DNA from: Deltaproteobacteria bacterium
Lineage (GTDB): Bacteria > Bdellovibrionota_C > UBA2361 > SZUA-149 > JADYYL01
Direction of reading: 5' to 3'
Assembly: GCA_020853655.1 (NCBI GenBank)
Contig: JADYYL010000421.1
Coordinates: 1 to 5,009 of the forward strand
DNA: 5,009 nucleotides
The notes beneath the pieces were generated by a model. It ran no database searches. It worked only from the letters and a program-made list of their open reading frames with translations, and was not told where the DNA came from. Made by a program: the position numbers and the translations under genes. Shown here in pieces: positions 1 through 3,724 of the stretch; position 1 is the stretch's first letter; every line of letters starts with the position of its first letter.

Positions 1-1
1 A

Positions 2-142
2 ACGTCGACACCACACGCTGGCGCGAACGACGCCGCGATGCATAGACGTCCGACGTTTACTGATGATGCAAGCCCGTATGTCGACGGGCGCTTCACGCGG
101 CTCGGGTTGAACGAGCGAGTTGTCATCTGTGCTGCTGGATGA
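2..142 (+). CDS. Possible 3' end of a gene running in from the left edge (46 codons, partial)
   Basis: This frame is open from the first full codon at position 2 to a TGA at 140-142. It reads through a short peptide ending in R-L-G-L-N-E-R-V-V-I-C-A-A-G. I recognise no family. The composition is mixed and protein-like, but 46 codons is too short to judge. The opposite strand is also open across the same bases, from an ATG at 125-127 leftward off the window, so the coding strand is not certain. A small inverted repeat (72-77 with 84-89) lies inside the frame. The truth could equally be no gene here at all. Sequence to the left of the window would settle it. Confidence 0.22.
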   Translation, partial: TSTPHAGANDAAMHRRPTFTDDASPYVDGRFTRLGLNERVVICAAG

Positions 143-611
143 AGTGCTTTGTGGAATGGCGTCTGCGCGCTGCCACTGTTCGCACGGAGAGGGGTGGAAC
201 CAAATGTGCCGGTGAACGACGGTGAGGTGGGCTGTTTTCTCGTTTGTTCCAACATGGAATGGGTGCGAAGCGGATTTCCTACCGCCAATGATGTCCGAAT
301 CCGTGCTCCGGTTCGGTGCGCGAAGACGGCCGGAATACTGGATGTCGCACGGCGAGACGCTCGGCAGGCGAGAGTGAGCGCGACAATGTCTGAAATCGGA
401 AGGAGTCTGTGATCCGAGAGAGGGAGTAGGCGGCAGTCGTAGCGATCAGACGAGCCGCGATCGTGAGATGTCGAGCGCAATCGAATTGCAAGAGAAACTG
501 GAAACGCACTGAGCGTGAGAGAGTTCGCGCGAAAGAGAGTGAGCGCGGATAGTCCGAGAACCAAAAAAACATTTTGTGCGTGAGAGTCGATGACGAAGGC
601 GGGCGGTGAAG
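143..611. other. Intergenic stretch without a convincing gene; partly purine-rich
   Basis: No frame here combines a Shine-Dalgarno site with protein-like composition. The two longest frames (149-412 plus, 279-572 minus) give Arg/Ser-rich products typical of chance translation of GC-rich DNA. From about 360 to 550 the plus strand is rich in GAG and GCG words. A 13-base direct repeat, GAGAGTGAGCGCG, occurs at 370-382 and 535-547, with a looser variant near 510-530. A run of seven A at about 563-569 is the only strongly AT-rich spot. No tRNA-like or promoter pair is evident. Confidence 0.5.
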
Positions 612-637
612 GACGAGTGCTCGTTAGAGCACCCGTC
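612..637 (-). terminator. Stem-loop after the 202-residue gene, probable transcription end
   Basis: Arms 612-622 and 627-637 form an 11-bp stem around the four-base loop at 623-626. Read on the minus strand, all pairs are Watson-Crick except one G-U wobble. The stem starts 17 bases after the TGA stop (655-657). The bases that follow on the minus strand (TCCTTCACC...) are pyrimidine-rich but not a true U-tract. Intrinsic termination is therefore likely but not textbook, and an RNA-stabilising 3' hairpin is the alternative. Confidence 0.5.
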
Positions 638-654
638 TTCTCATCCGCTCTCCA

Positions 655-1263
655 TCACGCCGCCTTTGAGCAGTAGATCTCCTCCATGAGACGAACTTCG
701 CCGATCGCATGACGCGCGCGGCGGATCATGCTGTCGAGTGCCTGACGTCGCACGTCGCGGGCCTTGAGTGTCGCCTTCGCCGTCGCCGCGCAGAACCAGA
801 GCGCCGGAGCGATCGGGAGGCAATCGATGAGCGGCTGGCCGTTCTTGCGATGCCGCCCGCGGAGGATTTGCGAGGTCGTCTTCGCGTCGACCGCGCACTG
901 CACCTTCATCGCGCAGGAGAGATACTCGGCGGCGAAATGGCCGACGTTGTTGGGGACATTGCCCGCCGGGAAGTGGATGAAGTCGGTGTAGTCGAGGCCG
1001 GCGTTTTCCATCCCCTCGCGTTCGGAGAGCTTGGAGTCAGGGTCACGAACAAGTTCCGTCGCGTCGTAGACCCGCATCGGCGGAAGCTTGGCGAGCGTGC
1101 TGAGCAGCTCGGTGGCGAGTCGTGTGCAGGTGTCGGCGTGATACGTCAGCGACCGAATCACGATCTCGTCGTCGGGGTTCGCTTTCGCTTCGACCGTCGC
1201 CTTCTTCCTCGGGGCCCGCTGTGCCTTCGGCCTCTTGCTGGGCAGCACATGCATCTTCGGCAT
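655..1263 (-). CDS. Hypothetical protein, 202 residues, basic N-terminus
   Basis: I do not recognise the family. The start at 1263 is supported by a strong Shine-Dalgarno site, GGGAGGA, seven bases upstream of ATG. A second ATG at codon 4 is less well spaced. Residues 9-27 are rich in Lys, Arg, Pro and Ala (SKRPKAQRAPRKK), which suggests a flexible, possibly nucleic-acid-binding tail. No signal peptide or membrane segment is visible. From about residue 32 the chain looks folded and mostly helical, with a conserved-looking centre D-Y-T-D-F-I-H-F-P-A-G-N-V-P-N-N-V-G-H-F (residues 91-110). Six cysteines (46, 117, 123, 148, 158, 198) do not form an obvious zinc-finger spacing. The C-terminal third (164-195) is Arg-rich and helical. 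The protein is probably cytoplasmic. The gene stands alone: a hairpin follows it, and 410 bases separate it from the upstream gene. That the gene is real is well supported; its function is unknown. Confidence 0.72.
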   Translation of the reverse strand: MPKMHVLPSKRPKAQRAPRKKATVEAKANPDDEIVIRSLTYHADTCTRLATELLSTLAKLPPMRVYDATELVRDPDSKLSEREGMENAGLDYTDFIHFPAGNVPNNVGHFAAEYLSCAMKVQCAVDAKTTSQILRGRHRKNGQPLIDCLPIAPALWFCAATAKATLKARDVRRQALDSMIRRARHAIGEVRLMEEIYCSKAA

Positions 1264-1585
1264 ACACCCATCCTCCCTTCAGCCGGTTGGCCGAATGAAC
1301 CGTTCGGACTATCCGAGCGGAAGAGCCGCAGCTCTTTTGCTCGGAGTGGGGGATCTCTACGCGATGAGGTTGTGAAGCAGCGGCTGGCATCAGCGCCAGG
1401 GGTGAGAGCCGGGGTAGTATAGTGGAGGAGCAGGCGAAATGCGAGATGCCGAGGCACGAGAGGGGAGAGGCGTGGTTTCGCTCCGGAAATTGGTCTGTGA
1501 GCCGCCGTTCTGCGGTCGATGGGCCAAATTCAGATCGCGGAGAGAGCGGCGGGGAGCGACGGCGGAGTCGATATGTGGAAGAGGA
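1264..1585. other. Intergenic region, leader of the 202-residue gene
   Basis: No convincing protein gene lies here. Open frames on both strands are Arg/Ser/Pro-rich and lack ribosome binding sites. The part next to the minus-strand gene holds its Shine-Dalgarno site and two adjacent hairpins (1300-1336, listed separately). A TATACT hexamer on the minus strand (1416-1421) could be a -10 box, but no -35-like hexamer sits at the right distance, so I do not call a promoter. The segment 1422-1585 shows nothing distinctive. Confidence 0.5.
1300..1336. promoter_or_regulatory. Two adjacent small hairpins in the leader of the 202-residue gene
   Basis: Arms 1300-1307 and 1313-1320 pair over 8 bp around a five-base loop, with one imperfect position (a wobble if transcribed on the plus strand). 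The next base begins a second, perfect stem: AAGAGC at 1321-1326 with GCTCTT at 1331-1336, around loop CGCA. They lie 37-73 bases upstream of the 1263 start codon, so they would fall in a 5' leader or the promoter region. Read on the plus strand the second hairpin ends in TTTT, but no plus-strand gene feeds into it. A regulatory role is an inference from position only. Confidence 0.3.
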
Positions 1586-1613
1586 AGCGCCTCGCATTGA
1601 CGAGCGAGGCGCT
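1586..1613 (-). terminator. Probable intrinsic terminator of the PEP-CTERM gene
   Basis: Perfect 10-bp arms AGCGCCTCGC (1586-1595) and GCGAGGCGCT (1604-1613) enclose an eight-base loop. Read on the minus strand, the stem is followed by TTCCTCTTCC, a pyrimidine-rich tail with six T in ten. It lies about 60 bases after the TAA of the PEP-CTERM gene and directly after another stem-loop. The strong GC stem and T-rich tail fit an intrinsic terminator, although the U-tract is interrupted. Confidence 0.6.
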
Positions 1614-1618
1614 GAAAC

Positions 1619-1665
1619 TTCTGCGATGCGTCAGCGAGTGGGAAGCCCGCCGAGGCATCGCAGAA
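1619..1665 (-). repeat. 11-bp inverted repeat just after the PEP-CTERM stop
   Basis: Arms TTCTGCGATGC (1619-1629) and GCATCGCAGAA (1655-1665) are perfectly complementary around a 25-base loop. The structure starts eight bases after the TAA stop of the PEP-CTERM gene and ends five bases before the probable terminator stem, so both can fold at once in the 3' untranslated RNA. It could protect the mRNA end, help termination, or bind a protein. No T-rich tail follows it. Confidence 0.55.
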
Positions 1666-1673
1666 AGACCGGC

Positions 1674-2543
1674 TTATTGCCGAGCGCGGAGGAGGCGCTT
1701 ACGACCAGCAACGATCGCGATGCCGAGCAGCGCGAGTGAGGCCGGTTCCGGAACAACGTTCTGACGTTCATCGGCAGCGTTTGCTGTTGATGATGCGTGA
1801 AAGCCGATCTTCACGAGGATCGGCTCTCCGCCGTTTGCGAGAAAGAGATCGGTTGTATCAAACGACAGATTCAACGTCCCAACGAATGAATCTGAAAAGG
1901 AGTCGAAGCCCGTCGCGTCCGACTGGTTGAAATCGCGCGAAATAGAGTCGGTAACCGGAACGAACAATCCGCCTCGCCCCGCCCCCGTCCCCGTGTCTTC
2001 GGAGATCGTCACTGACGCAAAAGAGGACGTCGACCATGACTCGAAAACATCATCGTGATCGCCGTTGGCGAGCAGAGTGATGTTGGCGGTGATCTCCAGC
2101 AATCCCGGTGTGGTGAGCACCATGCTGAGAAAGACGTAGCTGTTTGCAATAGCGGTGGAGTTGCTCAGCGTGCTCCCTTCGGACGGGTCTGCCGCTGCGG
2201 CGTTCGACTCAGCCAGAGCGAGTCCTGGGAGATACGCCGACCCCGTTGCGTTAACGACGAGTGGTGCGACTGGAGCAGAGACCGCCGCGGAGAAAGGGAT
2301 GGTATCGACAATCGCATCAATTTCGATCGCGTCAGACGGCACGCCGTTATCGACGATAAGATAACTTGCATCGACGGTGCTCAGAAACGTGCCTGTCGTT
2401 CCCGACCCGCTATACCCAATCGTTGTATTTTGGATGAAGGCCGAGCTGTAACTAATCGAATCAGCGAGAGCGACATTGCTCGCCACGAGACTTGTGCCGA
2501 GGACGGCGGTGCCGACAAACAAACGAACACGACGTGCGAACAT
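1674..2543 (-). CDS. PEP-CTERM sorting domain-containing secreted protein (289 residues)
   Basis: The protein is exported and probably processed at the cell surface or retained in the outer matrix by an exosortase. Residues 1-27 form a Sec signal peptide: basic MFARRVR, a hydrophobic core, then V-A-L-A before D28. The mature part (28-260) is rich in Ser, Thr, Asp, Ala and Gly with almost no Lys and no Cys, and looks beta-rich, as is usual for such proteins. No catalytic domain is recognisable. The C-terminus carries the sorting signal: V-P-E-P at 264-267, a short hydrophobic stretch (S269-G280) and the basic tail R-K-R-L-L-R-A-R. I chose the start at 2543 because GGAGAG lies just upstream and a promoter sits at 2579-2607. 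The in-frame ATG at 2591 would lie inside that promoter and lacks the signal-peptide pattern. No exosortase gene is in the window, so it must be encoded elsewhere. Its role is unknown; biofilm or matrix roles are usual guesses for the family. Confidence 0.9.
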   Translation of the reverse strand: MFARRVRLFVGTAVLGTSLVASNVALADSISYSSAFIQNTTIGYSGSGTTGTFLSTVDASYLIVDNGVPSDAIEIDAIVDTIPFSAAVSAPVAPLVVNATGSAYLPGLALAESNAAAADPSEGSTLSNSTAIANSYVFLSMVLTTPGLLEITANITLLANGDHDDVFESWSTSSFASVTISEDTGTGAGRGGLFVPVTDSISRDFNQSDATGFDSFSDSFVGTLNLSFDTTDLFLANGGEPILVKIGFHASSTANAADERQNVVPEPASLALLGIAIVAGRKRLLRARQ

Positions 2544-2547
2544 AGAC

Positions 2548-2553
2548 TCTCCA
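2548..2553 (-). promoter_or_regulatory. Ribosome binding site that fixes the PEP-CTERM start
   Basis: On the minus strand GGAGAG precedes ATG 2543 by about four bases (GGAGAGTCTATG in the local context). This decides between the start at 2543 and the longer in-frame start at 2591, and it gives a protein beginning directly with a signal peptide. Confidence 0.7.
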
Positions 2554-2578
2554 GGTGATTGTACCGAACGGAGATGTG

Positions 2579-2607
2579 GAGATAGGATCATCGCTGCGGG
2601 GTGTCAA
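2579..2607 (-). promoter_or_regulatory. Sigma-70-type promoter of the PEP-CTERM gene
   Basis: The minus strand shows a perfect -35 hexamer TTGACA (2602-2607), a 17-bp spacer and TATCTC (2579-2584) at the -10 position. The -10 matches the consensus at only three of six bases. Transcription would begin near 2572, giving a leader of roughly 30 bases before ATG 2543. The spacing and the perfect -35 make it the best promoter candidate for this gene. Confidence 0.55.
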
Positions 2608-2691
2608 CGCGGTTCTGGCGTCGTCCGTCACCTAATCCCCGTCAATTGTTCCGTTGCGCCAGCCCGATCGATGTCCGGAGGGTGAGAGCGG

Positions 2692-2733
2692 CTGTATCGT
2701 CGAAGAACATAGAAATGCCCTTCGACGATACAG
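2692..2733 (-). repeat. Perfect 14-bp inverted repeat between two minus-strand genes
   Basis: Arms CTGTATCGTCGAAG (2692-2705) and CTTCGACGATACAG (2720-2733) are fully complementary around a 14-base, A-rich loop. It begins 45 bases after the TAA stop of the 208-residue gene (2779-2781) and lies about 85 bases upstream of the -35 box of the PEP-CTERM gene. The downstream minus-strand sequence is not T-rich, so simple intrinsic termination is doubtful. Alternatives are a 3' stabilising hairpin, a binding site for a dimeric protein, or a small palindromic repeat present elsewhere in the genome. Confidence 0.6.
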
Positions 2734-2778
2734 AACCTTCATACAAAATTCAGCGAGCTTTTCTGGACGTCGCGAGTG

Positions 2779-3405
2779 TTACGCGATGGAGTCCAGCGGC
2801 GTCGTGACGTTTCCGAAGCGCGCGATGGGATCTGGGAGGACCACATCCATCGAACGCGCACTCGCGAGGTGATACAGCCCCGGCGGTGCATACCCGTTTC
2901 GCCCCTTCTTCCTTGGCACAGGAGCGAGAGTGCTCAGAAGTGCGGCGAGTGTGTGCGGGTAGTTTCGCCACGCCTGATGCTTCTTCTGTCCGCTCCTCTG
3001 CCGCTCTGCGAGTGAGCGCGGCGACCAGAGCAGGAAGAACGGCGCGTTGGCAGCCTCAGAGTTCAGTCGGAGGCAGTAGAGATTGTCGACGACCGTCCAG
3101 AGGATGAACACCGCCACCGGCCGGAGGGTCCTCTTCCGGAAGACCACGTAGCCAACCGGAGTGTTCGCTCGCGAGCTGAACAAGATGCGCGCAATGAGGA
3201 GTGTCTCGCGGCCGGGGTATTCGTGCACGTCGATCTGCGTTGGCACCGGCGAGATGCCTTTGCCGCCCCATGTCTTATCGAACGGCGATATTGGCGCGGT
3301 CCGTTTCTTCGCGAGCCCGAGCTCGTCGAGGATGTTCCATGCAAACGTAACCTTCTGCACCAGCTCGATCCCGCTCTGCGCCACCGTTGGCAGACTCACG
3401 GTCAT
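2779..3405 (-). CDS. Hypothetical protein, 208 residues
   Basis: I do not recognise the family. The start at 3405 is supported by TTGGAG with GGAG six bases upstream of ATG; the stop is TAA at 2779-2781. No signal peptide is seen. The N-terminal 35 residues look helical. Residues 55-112 alternate hydrophobic and polar residues like beta-strands (P-T-Q-I-D-V-H-E-Y, then Y-V-V-F-R-K-R and A-V-F-I-L-W-T-V-V). The stretch 97-111 is very hydrophobic but too short and too interrupted for a clear membrane helix. Residues 129-147 and 160-170 are basic (R-Q-R-S-G-Q-K-K-H, then P-R-K-K-G-R-N). The C-terminal 25 residues are less ordered. The gene sits alone, divergent from the plus-strand gene at 3722, with a 235-base gap and an inverted repeat behind it. 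It is probably a real cytoplasmic protein of unknown function. Confidence 0.72.
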   Translation of the reverse strand: MTVSLPTVAQSGIELVQKVTFAWNILDELGLAKKRTAPISPFDKTWGGKGISPVPTQIDVHEYPGRETLLIARILFSSRANTPVGYVVFRKRTLRPVAVFILWTVVDNLYCLRLNSEAANAPFFLLWSPRSLAERQRSGQKKHQAWRNYPHTLAALLSTLAPVPRKKGRNGYAPPGLYHLASARSMDVVLPDPIARFGNVTTPLDSIA

Positions 3406-3537
3406 GATTCACTCCAATCTGTGCCCGAGGCACGTTAATGGAAATCTGGACGCGTGGTGAAAACCTGTAACGCTCAGCACCACCCGGGCATCGCCCGTGC
3501 GGTTCTCATCTGCCCCATTCCACTGAAGAGAACGCCC

Positions 3538-3620
3538 CGAAACCGGGGACGGAGCCCAATTATCACGAACTCTTAAGATTCCCTATACTTGGGAGAAATC
3601 GGGCTCCGTCCCCGGTTTCG
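3538..3620. mobile_element. Palindromic REP/MITE-like element with perfect 20-bp inverted repeats
   Basis: Arms 3538-3557 and 3601-3620 are perfectly complementary over 20 bp. Each contains a GGGGACGGAGCCC core, in opposite orientations. The 43-base centre (3558-3600) is clearly AT-richer than its surroundings and includes TATACTTGGGAG. Arms of the form GGGGACGGAGCCC around an AT-rich centre resemble dispersed palindromic units mobilised by REP-associated tyrosine transposases (the TnpA-REP branch of the IS200/IS605 superfamily). That family link comes from memory of similar sequences and was not checked. No transposase gene is present and I found no convincing target duplication, so this would be a non-autonomous copy. 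It lies just upstream of the promoter of the plus-strand gene and could also act as a transcription barrier between the divergent genes. Confidence 0.6.
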
Positions 3621-3642
3621 CGGCCGCAAACGCTCGCTTTCA

Positions 3643-3671
3643 TTGACCTCTCCCGGGTGCTCAAATACTAT
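3643..3671 (+). promoter_or_regulatory. Sigma-70-type promoter for the plus-strand gene
   Basis: TTGACC at 3643-3648 (five of six consensus bases) and TACTAT at 3666-3671 (four of six) are separated by exactly 17 bp. Transcription would start near 3678, giving a leader of about 44 bases before TTG 3722. It begins 23 bases after the palindromic element, so the element may influence its supercoiling or shield it from upstream transcription. Confidence 0.55.
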
Positions 3672-3707
3672 CGCCCATCGATCTTTTTTCACCCTAAGGT
3701 TGGGTAG

Positions 3708-3724
3708 AAAGGTGGTGACAGTTG
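3708..3724 (+). promoter_or_regulatory. Ribosome binding site and TTG start codon
   Basis: AAAGGTGGTG (3708-3717) is a fair Shine-Dalgarno match. It sits four bases (nine from the AAGG core) ahead of TTG at 3722-3724. An in-frame TGA at 3716-3718 rules out any start further upstream. The next possible starts, GTG 3782 and ATG 3923, have no ribosome binding site and would cut off protein-like sequence. Confidence 0.55.

Larger units (their letters stand above)
3406..3721. other. Divergent intergenic region with a palindromic element and one clear promoter
   Basis: This region separates the minus-strand gene starting at 3405 from the plus-strand gene starting at 3722. It contains a short GC-rich hairpin (CGGGC at 3485-3489 with GCCCG at 3493-3497), the long inverted repeat at 3538-3620 and the plus-strand promoter at 3643-3671. 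For the minus-strand gene I see only a weak -35/-10 pair (TTTTCA and CATTAA, 17 bp apart, about 3434-3462), which I would not rely on. Confidence 0.6.

Noticed and set aside
72..89. Six-bp hairpin GCCCGT/ACGGGC as a terminator
   Set aside because: Short, no T-run after it, and it lies inside a frame that is open from the left edge.
149..412. 87-codon plus-strand frame starting at ATG 149
   Set aside because: No Shine-Dalgarno site at a usable distance, no recognisable motif, and a composition typical of chance frames in GC-rich DNA.
279..572. 97-codon minus-strand frame
   Set aside because: The product is dominated by Ser, Arg and Phe because it reads the complement of a GAG-rich segment. 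I see no ribosome binding site or family motif.
1416..1421. TATACT on the minus strand as a -10 box for the 202-residue gene
   Set aside because: No -35-like hexamer at 16-18 bp and about 150 bases from the start codon; isolated hexamers of this kind are expected by chance.
709..1422. 237-codon plus-strand frame antisense to the 202-residue gene
   Set aside because: Arg-rich shadow of the minus-strand gene without a ribosome binding site. The minus-strand gene has a strong one and better composition.
2544..2591. Longer PEP-CTERM start at ATG 2591
   Set aside because: It would place 16 extra residues before the signal peptide and lie inside the predicted promoter. ATG 2543 has its own Shine-Dalgarno site.
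3529..3634. AACGC at 3531-3535 and 3629-3633 as a target-site duplication of the palindromic element
   Set aside because: Only five bases, and not directly adjacent to the arms, so not convincing as a duplication.
3653..3690. GGG...CCC pairing followed by six T (3684-3689) as a terminator
   Set aside because: The possible stem is only three to four pairs with a long loop and overlaps a much better promoter reading of the same bases.
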